The notes under the pieces are model-generated. The model was given only the letters and a program-made list of their open reading frames with translations, searched no databases and was not told the origin of the DNA. This document shows positions 49,240 through 58,247 of a stretch of DNA of 64,000 nucleotides, piece by piece. This stretch comes from Pseudarthrobacter phenanthrenivorans (GTDB taxonomy: Bacteria; Actinomycetota; Actinomycetes; Actinomycetales; Micrococcaceae): contig NZ_JWTB01000004.1 in assembly GCF_000813845.1 (NCBI RefSeq), positions 62,001 through 126,000 of the forward strand, written 5' to 3'. Numbering within the stretch: position 1 is the first letter of the stretch; every line of letters begins with the position of its first letter. Both the position numbers and the translations under genes were made by a program.

Positions 49240-49941
49240 TCAGCCCTGCTGGCCGAACTTCGGCAGATTTTTGGAGCGGGACCTGATGCCCTCTATGTGA
49301 CTGTTCATCGCCGCTGTCGCCGCCTCCGGGTTGCCCGCCTTGATGGCTTCGATAATCGCGTGGTGTTCCTGCACGGTATGGTCGCCGCTCATATCGTTGT
49401 GGACCATGAGCCGGAACCGCTGGATACTTCCCTCAATGGAGGAGTAGGCCCTCAAGAGGAACTCGTTGTCCGTAGCCTCCACGATCCGCCGGTGAAAGTT
49501 TTCGTCGGCCTTCCAGTAGGCCCGGTAGCCGGGAAACGTGTCACCGCCGCGGCGGGAAGCCTCAAGGTCGTGGTGGAACCTTTCCAGGTCCCTTACCAAC
49601 TCGTCCGTTGAGTTGGTGGCGGCGATGCTGGTGCAGGCAGGTTCGAGGATCTGCCGTGAGGTCAGAAGTGCCGCGATGTCGCTGGCGGTGGGTTCCGGCG
49701 CCACCTTGTATCCCCGGAGCGCTTCGCGCCTGACCATGCCTGTCGTTTCCAGGCGTGCCAGCGCCTCACGCACCGGTGTGGAGGAAACCTTGAAGCGCTT
49801 AGCCAGTCCGTCGATGCTCAACGGCGACCCGGTGGAGATCTTGTCATCCAGCAGCAGGGACAGGATGGCCTCGAACACCTGATCCACCAGCATTGGCCGG
49901 CCGGGGATCAGGACTTCTTCTTCAGGCGAAGCGGCGTTCAT
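49240..49941 (-). CDS. GntR family regulator (FadR subfamily, FCD domain)
   Basis: A 233-residue repressor with N-terminal winged helix (ISTGSPLSIDGLAKRFKVSS, then TPVREALARLETTGMV) and an all-helical FCD effector domain with the metal/ligand residues in ENFHRRIVEATDN and VQEHHAIIEAIKAG. Such regulators sense organic acids. It is divergent from the ABC/oxidase operon, and a palindrome in the shared gap (50056-50068) is the likely operator. Confidence 0.92.
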   Translation of the reverse strand: MNAASPEEEVLIPGRPMLVDQVFEAILSLLLDDKISTGSPLSIDGLAKRFKVSSTPVREALARLETTGMVRREALRGYKVAPEPTASDIAALLTSRQILEPACTSIAATNSTDELVRDLERFHHDLEASRRGGDTFPGYRAYWKADENFHRRIVEATDNEFLLRAYSSIEGSIQRFRLMVHNDMSGDHTVQEHHAIIEAIKAGNPEAATAAMNSHIEGIRSRSKNLPKFGQQG

Positions 49942-50055
49942 TTCGGCATCCTATGTGAATTTTCGTCGTGGGCTGCAGCATCAGTACGGGTTCCCCGTCC
50001 GACCCGTCACAAATGAGACAAGGACGAAAAAGGTGCTTGCAGAAAATCGTGCATG

Positions 50056-50068
50056 ATGTACGGTACAT
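50056..50068. promoter_or_regulatory. GntR operator candidate
   Basis: ATGTAC-G-GTACAT is a perfect palindrome extended by TG/CA-like flanks, located between the divergent gntR and ABC genes. GTnnAC-type cores are typical of FadR-subfamily sites. Confidence 0.6.
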
Positions 50069-50167
50069 GATACCGGGCAGCAGCGTGATCTGAAACACAG
50101 CACCAGTTGTCCATCAGGTTGGAAGCTCTCCTACCACCCCTTATCCCCCACTTCCGAAGGCGTGTAG

Positions 50168-51082
50168 ATGATTCAGTTTCGATCGATGTTGGTGACCGTC
50201 GCCGCAGTCTCCATGGCGAGCGTGCTTCTCTCCGGGTGCTCAAACCCCGACATGACAAGCTCCGCCCAGTCCGAAGCCCCCAAACCCGCAAACTCCGCGG
50301 CGGCCGTCAAAGTCGACGAAGCCGCCGCAGCAGCCCTCCCCAAAGAAGCAAGGGACAAGGGAACCCTCACCGTCACCATGAGCCAGAGCTCGCCGCCTTT
50401 GCACTTCATGGCCGCGGACGGGACCACCATCCAAGGTGTCGACCCGGAAATCGCCATGGCCCTCGGGCAGACGCTGGGCTTGAAAACGGACATCAAGAGC
50501 GGCCCGTTCGACGGCATCATCCCGGGTATTGCGGCCGGCAAGTTCGACATCGCCATCTCCCAGATGTCCCCCTCCACGGAACGCATGAAAGTGCTTGATT
50601 TCGTCGACTACTACCAGTCAGGCAGCGGCATCGGAGTGGCTCCCGGCAACCCGCAGCACCTCAGCGTAGACGCACTCTGCGGCAAGCGTGTCGGCGTGCT
50701 GAAGGGTTCATTCCAGGACCTCAAGCGCCTTCCCGCCCTCTCCCAGGCGTGCACCGCCGCTGGCAACCCGGCCATTGAGGCCATGACCTACCCCGATATG
50801 CAGGCCCCGAATCTGGCGTTGACGGCAGGCCGCATTGATGCGGTCTACATCGACGGACCCACCTTGGGCTACGCCATCAAGCAGGGCGGCCAGATCGAAC
50901 TGCTCGGCGAAAAGGACGTCTCCCCCGTCAGCATCGGTTTCAAGAAGGGCGCGGGCCTGGAGAAGGCGGTCGAACTCGGCATGGAGTCCCTTGCCAAGAG
51001 CGGCAAGTACAAGGAAATCCTCGACAAGTGGGGTGTAGGCAGCGGTGCAATCTCTGACTTCGCCTTCAACAAAGCGCAGTAG
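50168..51082 (+). CDS. Amino-acid-type ABC transporter substrate-binding lipoprotein
   Basis: A 304-residue lipoprotein. The lipobox is VLLSGCSN with Cys at about 23. A family 3 binding domain follows (LTVTMSQSSPPLHFMAADG, GVDPEIAMALGQTLGL, FDIAISQMSPSTERM). It should deliver a polar amino acid or small organic acid to the single permease. ATG 50168 lies behind GAAGG. First gene of a four-gene operon under the GntR regulator. Confidence 0.92.
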   Translation: MIQFRSMLVTVAAVSMASVLLSGCSNPDMTSSAQSEAPKPANSAAAVKVDEAAAAALPKEARDKGTLTVTMSQSSPPLHFMAADGTTIQGVDPEIAMALGQTLGLKTDIKSGPFDGIIPGIAAGKFDIAISQMSPSTERMKVLDFVDYYQSGSGIGVAPGNPQHLSVDALCGKRVGVLKGSFQDLKRLPALSQACTAAGNPAIEAMTYPDMQAPNLALTAGRIDAVYIDGPTLGYAIKQGGQIELLGEKDVSPVSIGFKKGAGLEKAVELGMESLAKSGKYKEILDKWGVGSGAISDFAFNKAQ

Positions 51083-51086
51083 CCAC

Positions 51087-52051
51087 ATGGCCAACACAGC
51101 CACGGAACCCGACGCCAAGGCACCCGCAGGGGACGCATTGGACCGCCAGCTTCTCCTGGGGCGCCCGCACCAGCGCCACGGCGGATTGTGGCTGACGGCG
51201 GCAATCGTCCTGTTCGCGATCTTCCTGGTGGGCTACTCCCTCGTCACCAACCCGCGCTTCGAGTGGAACGTGGTCTTCGGCTGGTTCACCTCGGAGCGGC
51301 TGTTCACCGGACTCCTGCGGACCCTGGGACTGACGGCCATCTCCATGGCCGTGGGAATCGTCGTCGGCGTCCTGCTGGCGCTGGCCAGGCTGGCCCCCAA
51401 CGCCATCGTCGCCGGGACCGCCGCGTTCCTGGTGTGGCTCTTCCGCGGGGTGCCGGTCTTCGTCCAGCTGCTCTTCTGGGGCTTCATCGCCGCCATCTAC
51501 CCGCGCATTGCGGTAGGTGTCCCGTTCGGGCCCGAGTTCTTCTCCGTCGATGCCAACGTGCTCATCACCCCGTTCATGGCGGCAATCCTCGGGCTGGGCC
51601 TGAATGAGGGTGCTTACATGTCCGAGATCGTCCGGGCGGGGCTCCTGAGCGTCAACCGCGGACAGACCGAAGCGGCCACGGCCCTGGGCATGCGGCGCTT
51701 CGCCATCCTGTCCCGGATCGTCCTGCCGCAGGCGATGAAGATCATCATCCCGCCCACGGGCAACCAGACCATCTCCATGCTGAAGACCACCTCCCTGGTG
51801 AGCGTTCTTGCCTTCCCTGAGCTGCTCTACTCAGCGCAGCTGGTCTACAGCGCCAACTTCAAAACTATTCCGCTGCTCATCGCCGCAAGCCTGTGGTACC
51901 TGCTGGTCACCAGCATCCTGAGCCTGGGGCAGTACTTCATCGAACGGCATTTCAACCGGGGTGGGATCACCGCGGGCAGGGGCAACCGGCGCACCCGGAA
52001 GCCCAAGCCGCAGGCGGAGAACTCCCGCACCACTTCCCAGGAGGCCCGGCC

Positions 52052-52055
<4 letters not shown>
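51087..52055 (+). CDS. ABC transporter permease, polar amino acid family
   Basis: A 322-residue inner-membrane permease. Helices begin at about 40; the HisM-type segment [20 protein letters not shown] and the EAA loop [20 protein letters not shown], which contacts the ATPase, are clear. The single permease should work as a homodimer. It starts 4 bp after the preceding stop and overlaps the ATPase gene by ATGA. Confidence 0.93.
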
Positions 52056-52816
<761 letters not shown>

Positions 52817-52839
52817 ACCTTCACATTGGAGCAGGACTC

Positions 52840-54015
52840 TTGAGAAACAAATGGATTGTCAGCATTGAGGACTACCGCAAAGCTTCGCGTCGGCAGCTGC
52901 CGAAGATGATTTCGGATTACCTGGAGGGCGGGGCGCTGGACGAGACCACCATGCGCGCCAACGAGGACCGGTTTGATGCCCTGATGCTTCGCCAGCGGTC
53001 GATGGTGGACCTGCGGGGCCTGACCACGTCCACCACCGTGCTGGGCCATTCCCTGGCGATGCCGCTGATGGTGGCACCGATGGGAATGCTCACCATCTTC
53101 CACCCTGGTTCGGATCCTGCCGTGGCCAGGGCCGCTGTCCGGGCCGGGTCGATTTTCATCCACAGCGCGTGGGCCGGCTGTTCGCTGGAAGAGGTGGCCA
53201 AGGTGGCGCCCAACAACTTGTGGGCACAGATCGCATTCTGGAAGGACCCGGAGGAGACCGCCAGTTACATCAACCGCGCACGGGCCGTCGGGGTTGAGAC
53301 CCTGGTGGTGGCCGGCGATGTTGGGTCCTCGAGCAAGCGCGAACGGGACCTGCACCACGGGCTGTCCATGCCGCCGCGCCCGCCGGTGGCGGACTACTTC
53401 AACGCCGCGACCCGTCCTGCCTGGCTGTGGCGCTGGCTCATGGGCCGGAAGATGACGTACGGGAACTACCAGATCAACGGCCGCGCGCTGCGCATGGACG
53501 AAATGAACAACTGGATGGCATCCAACAAGAACCCGGGCGCCAACTGGGAGGACTTCGCCAGACTCCGGTCTGAGTGGAAGGGGAACCTGGTGATCAAGGG
53601 CATCATGGACGCCGAGGACGCGGCCCGGGCGGTGGATGAGGGGGCCGACGGCATCTTTGTCTCCAACCACGGCGGCCGGCAGTTCGACTCCCAGCCCGCC
53701 ACCATCGATGTCCTGCCGTCCATTGTTGAGGCTGTCGGCGGCCGGGCGGAGGTGTACCTCGACGGCGGCATCCGGCGCGGGCATGACATCGTCAAGGCCG
53801 TCGCGCTGGGCGCCAAGGCCGCTCTGGCCGGGCGTCCGTTTGCGTACGCCCTCGCCACGGGCGGTGAGCCGGCGGTGGACCGGGTCTTCGGAATCCTCCA
53901 GGAGGAGTTCAAGGGGGCCATGGGGTTCGTGGGCAAGCCATCAGTTGCTGACCTGGACAGCAGCATCTTCGCGACCCAGGCGCAGCCCGCGCCCGCTGAG
54001 CGCCTGCTCGTCTAA
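52840..54015 (+). CDS. FMN-dependent alpha-hydroxy acid oxidase/dehydrogenase
   Basis: A 391-residue TIM-barrel flavoenzyme of the lactate/glycolate oxidase group. FMN and substrate residues are seen in MPLMVAPMGMLTIFHPG, the lysine of LVIKGIMD, the catalytic His/Arg of FVSNHGGRQFDSQPAT, and YLDGGIRRGHD. The usual TVDxPxxGxRERD loop reads VAGDVGSSSKRERDLHHG, a departure that may alter FMN-loop or substrate contacts. It starts at TTG 52840 behind GGAGCAGG and follows the transporter, so the imported compound is probably a hydroxy acid or is converted to one. A terminator follows. Confidence 0.9.
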   Translation: MRNKWIVSIEDYRKASRRQLPKMISDYLEGGALDETTMRANEDRFDALMLRQRSMVDLRGLTTSTTVLGHSLAMPLMVAPMGMLTIFHPGSDPAVARAAVRAGSIFIHSAWAGCSLEEVAKVAPNNLWAQIAFWKDPEETASYINRARAVGVETLVVAGDVGSSSKRERDLHHGLSMPPRPPVADYFNAATRPAWLWRWLMGRKMTYGNYQINGRALRMDEMNNWMASNKNPGANWEDFARLRSEWKGNLVIKGIMDAEDAARAVDEGADGIFVSNHGGRQFDSQPATIDVLPSIVEAVGGRAEVYLDGGIRRGHDIVKAVALGAKAALAGRPFAYALATGGEPAVDRVFGILQEEFKGAMGFVGKPSVADLDSSIFATQAQPAPAERLLV

Positions 54016-54034
54016 CCTCGGGCTCCACGAAGGG

Positions 54035-54061
54035 TGCCCGCCCCGTTCATTCGGGCGGGCA
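54035..54061 (+). terminator. Terminator of the ABC/oxidase operon
   Basis: A perfect 9-bp stem TGCCCGCCC/GGGCGGGCA (54035-54043 with 54053-54061) 20 bp after the oxidase stop. Confidence 0.8.
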
Positions 54062-54447
54062 ACGTTGCCGGCGGTTCCCTGACGTTCATCACGATCCAGC
54101 CAGGCCAGTCCGTGCTGCTGGTCCTGTCCGACGGCGCCGGATGGGAAGTCCCGGATGGGCGCCAAGCCTCGCCCAGGTAGTCAGCGTATTTTCGGCGGCG
54201 ACACTAACCCTCGCACGCAGCGCGAGGGTGTACGTCAACACGGGCGCCGCCACAACCTGGACGCTACCGCTGTGGCGAACAACAGTGGGCTCACGTACCG
54301 GATCAAGAACCGGGGCAGCGGCGCGATCACACTCTAGCGCGCCGGCACCGACCAGTTCTACGACACCGCAGCGGTAACTAACATCAGCATCGCGGCAGCG
54401 CACCAGCGACAATCATCAACGATGGGACGTACTGGCTGTCAGTCTAA
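54062..54447 (+). pseudogene. Decayed phage-tail-like structural gene
   Basis: Protein-like fragments appear in shifting frames: LTFITIQPGQSVLLVLSDG (54080-54135), NTGAATTWTLP (54238-54270), then NNSGLTYRIKNRGSGAITL to an in-frame TAG at 54337, AGTDQFYDTAAVTNISIAAA, and finally TIINDGTYWLSV ending in TAA at 54445. Such strings are typical of the end domains of phage tail-fibre and related virion proteins. At least two frameshifts and one stop show the gene is dead. No other phage gene is nearby. It ends against the convergent SGNH gene. Confidence 0.55.
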
Positions 54448-55211
54448 ACGAACCGCAGCCGCTCCAGAATCAAGTCCGTGATCATCCGGTGACCCTTGTC
54501 GTTCGGGTGGAAATTATCGGACGGGCCAAGCCAGGACGGGGACCCATTGGGGCCGAAGGTCCCTGCGGTCTGGTATACGGCGGTCAGGTCAACATACTGG
54601 CCGCCGTGTCCCCGACACGCCTTCTCGATAGCGAAGTCGTACGGATCAGAAATGGTTGGCCCTGCCGCGCCCCACACCCCGACACAGATAATCTGCACGT
54701 TCGGTGACCTCTGCACCTTCGCAATGAGGTCAAGGTACTGCTGCCGGAAAAGGTCCGGCTCGGTCCTGCTGCCTACTACGTTGGTGCCAAGGTCGTTGGT
54801 TCCGAGTTCCAGAATGGCAAGGTCCACGCCACTCTCGGGGATGTCCTGCACGTTGCCGACCTTGAACAAGGCCTTCTCGTCGGCTTTCGTGGCGCGCTTC
54901 TCTTTGATCTCCCCGTGCTTGCGGAGCTCAGCATTCAACAGTTGCCGGTACCCGTTCGCCTCGGCGCTCGTGTAGAGGCTGTAGCTTAACGAATCGCCAG
55001 CGTAAAAGACGGACAGCGGGCGATCCTGCGGCACGGGCAGCTTGATGATCCTGGCCTCCGCAGCCGCTGCGGCGCGAGCTTCCATCTCTGCTTTTGTTTT
55101 GGCTTCGAACGCATCCGCTTTGGCTTTGATATCAGGGGCTGCCGGGACCGCGGCAAGACCACAGCCGGTCAACAGGAGTGCAGCGGCGAAGACCAGGGCA
55201 AGGCGTTTCAA
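54444..55211 (-). CDS. SGNH-hydrolase lipoprotein
   Basis: A 255-residue lipoprotein: lipobox LLLTGCGL, a Lys/Glu/Ala-rich coiled spacer (about 28-52), then an SGNH domain with block I FYAGDSLSYSLYT, block III ELGTNDLGTN and the C-terminal FHPNDKGH (Asp-His of the triad). It probably deacetylates or hydrolyses an ester in the envelope or on an exported polysaccharide. The start is TTG 55211 behind GGGGGAC. It faces the decayed gene and sits with other acyl-transfer genes near the polysaccharide locus. Confidence 0.85.
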   Translation of the reverse strand: MKRLALVFAAALLLTGCGLAAVPAAPDIKAKADAFEAKTKAEMEARAAAAAEARIIKLPVPQDRPLSVFYAGDSLSYSLYTSAEANGYRQLLNAELRKHGEIKEKRATKADEKALFKVGNVQDIPESGVDLAILELGTNDLGTNVVGSRTEPDLFRQQYLDLIAKVQRSPNVQIICVGVWGAAGPTISDPYDFAIEKACRGHGGQYVDLTAVYQTAGTFGPNGSPSWLGPSDNFHPNDKGHRMITDLILERLRFV

Positions 55212-55275
55212 GAGTCCCCCAACAAGAAGTGAATGCCGTCATTCTACCCGGCAGATAAATCATGAAGGCAATCAG

Positions 55276-55545
55276 CTAGGCAGTAGGAGAAGTGCCCCCG
55301 ACGAACACCTCGCCGCGGTCCACGCTTCGATCAACATTGACCCCCGGAAGGATGACTACACCCCGCACCAATTGTGACCCCGTCGGCAACACGGATCGGC
55401 GCTGAGTTGCGAAGGTAGAGAGCAGTGGAATCCGCGTCAAGCGAGTCCGCTCTCCGAACGCCCGCGCGAATAATTGCGCGTGATCCAATGTCAATAGAGC
55501 AGTTGGTTCGGATCAGCCGCTGCGCCCCGAGAGACCCGGCGAAGC
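55276..55545 (-). pseudogene. Frameshifted hexapeptide acyltransferase remnant
   Basis: On the minus strand the left-handed beta-helix repeats read RLIRTNCSIDIGSRAIIRAG, later APIRVADGVTIGAG in one frame, then VVILPGVNVDRSVDRGEVFV in the next frame to a TAG at 55276. The two parts join only with a frameshift near 55370, and no start codon precedes the first part. It lies 20-290 bp after the intact acyltransferase 55565-56101 and may be a decayed tandem copy. Confidence 0.55.
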
Positions 55546-55564
55546 TTTACTTTCCCCCAAAGAT

Positions 55565-56101
55565 TCATGAGGCGATTGAACCGACGGCCTCAAGGCTTTT
55601 GATCTTTCGGGCGGGGACTCCCGCATAGACCGCATCCGGTTCACAATCGGATACCACCACCGCACCGGCCGCAATGATTGAACCGGCCCCGACGGTCACG
55701 CCCGGGAGGATCACGGCGTTAGCACCGATCCAGGTCCCGTCACCTACAACGATTGGCGCGGCGACTGCCGCGCCGGCACGCTGCTCAGGACCCCCAACAG
55801 CGTGCGAGCTGGTTACGAACGTGACGTTCATGGCGATAGAGCATCGTTCCCCTATGCTGATCGGGCCAGAAGTGTTGAACATGCACCCTTGATTAATGAA
55901 CGTGCCGTCTCCAATGGTGACACGGGATGACCCGAACCAGACGCCTGGATAAATGGTCGCCCTGCCTACACGCATTCCATACGCGGCGAGGAACCGGCGT
56001 CGCAGCGGCACGGGCATCAGGACCGACGACACAACCCGGTTCAGCAGCACTTCACGACGCAATCCTGGCCACATGTTTGAAAGCTTTCCCCCGAGACTCA
56101 T
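55565..56101 (-). CDS. Left-handed beta-helix acyltransferase
   Basis: A 178-residue hexapeptide-repeat O-acetyltransferase. Repeats run from VGRATIYPGVWFGSSRVTIG through ISIGERCSIAMNVTFVTSSH (with the catalytic His) to VVGDGTWIGANAVILPGVTV, and it ends with VYAGVPARKIKSLEA. Acceptors in this family include sugars on capsule or lipopolysaccharide precursors. It belongs with the surface-polysaccharide genes that follow. Confidence 0.88.
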   Translation of the reverse strand: MSLGGKLSNMWPGLRREVLLNRVVSSVLMPVPLRRRFLAAYGMRVGRATIYPGVWFGSSRVTIGDGTFINQGCMFNTSGPISIGERCSIAMNVTFVTSSHAVGGPEQRAGAAVAAPIVVGDGTWIGANAVILPGVTVGAGSIIAAGAVVVSDCEPDAVYAGVPARKIKSLEAVGSIAS

Positions 56102-56156
56102 GTCCTCAATGATAGGGGTTAGTAAATCCGGTTATGCACGAGCGGGAAGTTTGGCG

Positions 56157-57530
56157 CTACCGGTACCCGTCAACGATCGCAGCGGCAATCTCCTTGTACG
56201 CCCGCCGCGTCTCCGGCTTTAGCACGTCGAGGGTCACCAAGTCGCCGTCGGCAACACCACGGTCATGCGGCACGGCGATCAGTTCGCGGCAGATCCCGGA
56301 GAGGTGTTCCTCGATCGCGTCCTTGTCCACGCGGGAGGACACCTCGTCCTTGTCGGTGATCACCACGATCGCGTTCCGAGCCAGGTCCTCGTAGCCATGG
56401 CTGGCCAGCCAGTGCAGGGTGCTGCGGGCCCGCTTGGCCCCGGACACTGCGTAGCCGGCGGCGATCACCAGGTTGTCCGCCGACTGCAGGATGCCGCTCA
56501 TCGCATTGTGGGTCACACCGGTACCGCAGTCGGTCAAGGCCACTGAGTAGTAGCTGGAGATGAGCTTGCGGATCCGCAGGTATTCCTCGGCCGTCAGAGA
56601 ATCCGAGACTTCCGGGTCCTGCTCCCCCGCAATTAGGTGCAGCCGGCCGGCATGGTGCATGTACCGGGCGAGCGCCGTCAAGGAGTCAATGGTTTCGATG
56701 TGCTCCAGGAGGTCTGTAATGGTCCGAGGGCTTGCCTGCTGATAGATTCCTTCGCCCAAGGCGCGTTCCACCAAATCACCCGAGTCCGGGTTGGCGTCGA
56801 TGGCGCACGGCGCATCTCCGCGGTATTCGGCAAGGGTCAGGCCCACACCCACGGTGGTTGAGGTCTTGCCGATTCCGCCCTTGAGGCTCAGGATCGCGGT
56901 GTTGTAGCTGCCCTGCAGCTGGCGGGAGATTCGCCGGGCAAGCTCGTCCTCCTGGCGCTGTTTCGGCCCGGGTCCCAGGTTCCACGCGCCGCCAGTCAGT
57001 TTGTACAGCGCGCCGCGGATGCCGCCGACCGGCCGTGGCTTCTGCTCCTTGACGAACAGTCCGGGCGAACTGATGAAGTCAGGCATCGGGCTTTCCGCGA
57101 TGGCGTCAGCCACGGTGGGCCGGCTGCGGCGGAAGGATGGAGTCTCGGCTGGAGCGTCCGACGGCGGAGGGGCAACTTCCTGGGCAGTGTCACCTGAAGG
57201 TGCCGACGGCACGGACGCAATGGGTAGCGCAGCAGGCTCGGCAGCAGGTTGCCGGGCGGGTGCGGCCGGGGCAGCCGGTGCAGGCGATGGTGCGCGGGAC
57301 GGCTTGGTGGCATCAGCCGCGGCGGCAGCCTCGGCCCAGGACGTGCGGCGGGTCGCCGGTTTGCTGGCGTCGTTCGGGCTGGAAGGGGAAGGGGTTACTG
57401 CTGGCATGGTTCCTGTCCAGGCATCCTGAAGCGAGCCGTCGGCACGACGAAGGTCGCGGCGTCGGCGCAGCTGCGGCTGCCCTGCATCCTCTGCTTGGGC
57501 GCCTGCATTCTGATCCGCCGGATCTGGCAT
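56157..57530 (-). CDS. MinD/ParA-like ATPase with Pro/Ala-rich N-terminus (EspI-like)
   Basis: A 457-residue protein. Residues 1-185 are disordered and rich in Ala, Pro, Ser and Arg. The ATPase domain begins near 215: deviant Walker A SLKGGIGKTSTTVGVGL, switch region CAIDANPDSGDLVERAL, VALTDCGTGVTH, and VVITDKDEVSS. The architecture resembles EspI-type proteins of type VII loci and other MinD-like spatial regulators, but no ESX gene is here. ATG 57530 with GGGGGGAC was chosen over 57572. Two tiny membrane-protein genes lie directly upstream on the same strand and may anchor it. Confidence 0.85.
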   Translation of the reverse strand: MPDPADQNAGAQAEDAGQPQLRRRRDLRRADGSLQDAWTGTMPAVTPSPSSPNDASKPATRRTSWAEAAAAADATKPSRAPSPAPAAPAAPARQPAAEPAALPIASVPSAPSGDTAQEVAPPPSDAPAETPSFRRSRPTVADAIAESPMPDFISSPGLFVKEQKPRPVGGIRGALYKLTGGAWNLGPGPKQRQEDELARRISRQLQGSYNTAILSLKGGIGKTSTTVGVGLTLAEYRGDAPCAIDANPDSGDLVERALGEGIYQQASPRTITDLLEHIETIDSLTALARYMHHAGRLHLIAGEQDPEVSDSLTAEEYLRIRKLISSYYSVALTDCGTGVTHNAMSGILQSADNLVIAAGYAVSGAKRARSTLHWLASHGYEDLARNAIVVITDKDEVSSRVDKDAIEEHLSGICRELIAVPHDRGVADGDLVTLDVLKPETRRAYKEIAAAIVDGYR

Positions 57531-57641
57531 GTCTGTCCCCCCGGACGTTTTCGGCAAACGGTTCTGCGGCACTGGTTCAATCTGTAAGTCTAGGGGGTCC
57601 GGTAGGGGCTCCTGGCGCTAGTGGAGGTTCAACGGTGCAGG

Positions 57642-57761
57642 TCAGAAGTGGATAAGCGCAGCTGAAACAACGGCCACTGTGAGCACCAGGAGAACGGCAA
57701 GAATTGTGTAGCCAACCCATTTGGGGCGGCTTCTGTGGGGATTAATGTCGACATACGGCAT
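57642..57761 (-). CDS. Small membrane protein (39 aa)
   Basis: ATG 57761, 2 bp after the preceding small gene, opens a 39-codon frame: a polar basic start (MPYVDINPHRSRPKW) and a single strong helix (YTILAVLLVLTVAVVSAAL) ending near the C-terminus. It lies 111 bp upstream of the MinD-like gene. Function unknown; possible membrane anchor for that ATPase. Confidence 0.6.
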   Translation of the reverse strand: MPYVDINPHRSRPKWVGYTILAVLLVLTVAVVSAALIHF

Positions 57762-57763
57762 GG

Positions 57764-57922
57764 TTAGCGCTGGTTACCTCGAGGTGCGGGGCGGACGGGG
57801 ATCCGGAGTGCACGGCGCTTGAGCCGCAGCACCTGGTACAGGACAACAAAAGGTACCAGCAGCGTGCCCAATAAAGCGCATAGCGCCAGGGCGTAGTCAG
57901 ACAAAGCCACAATAATCTCCAT
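57764..57922 (-). CDS. Small membrane protein (52 aa)
   Basis: ATG 57922 with AAGGAAG about 10 nt upstream gives a 52-codon frame: one helix (ALALCALLGTLLVPFVVLY) followed by a strongly basic tail (RLKRRALRIPVRPAPRG). The two small genes and the MinD-like gene form a probable operon. A promoter fits at -35 TTGTCA, 17-bp spacer, -10 TTAGGT upstream. Confidence 0.6.
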   Translation of the reverse strand: MEIIVALSDYALALCALLGTLLVPFVVLYQVLRLKRRALRIPVRPAPRGNQR

Positions 57923-58142
57923 CGGTCATAAGCTTCCTTACTGATCATGACCTAAACATGCGGCTCCGGAATTGACAAGTCACGTCATATCTAAGCTAAA
58001 GGGCTGCCTACGGAACCTACTGGAACACGGTGATAAGTGGCGTTTGATACCAGAGACAGTCACGAAACAAACAATGTCATCGGCCTGCAGGCTGCCAAAC
58101 CTTCCTTCACTCGTAACCATTCGCGAGTCTCAAGGAGGATCC

Positions 58143-58247
58143 ATGACGACGGATGCTCGAATTTCCGTTCCCACAGGAGTGGTTGGACTAAGCCCTAGTA
58201 TCACGACGCTTCCTGCGAATTCCTCCTGGTCTCCTGCAACCGTTTGA
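58143..58247 (+). CDS. Possible 34-aa peptide or gene remnant
   Basis: A textbook ribosome site (AAGGAGGATCC) precedes ATG 58143 and a 34-codon frame rich in Thr, Ser, Val and Pro (MTTDARISVPTGVVGLSPSI at the start). It overlaps the end of the convergent MBL gene. It could be a small gene or the 5' end of a gene truncated when the MBL gene arrived. No function is suggested. Confidence 0.35.
   Translation: MTTDARISVPTGVVGLSPSITTLPANSSWSPATV

Noticed and set aside
54062..54447. Intact prophage
   Set aside because: Only one broken fragment is seen; no integrase, portal, capsid or attachment repeats.
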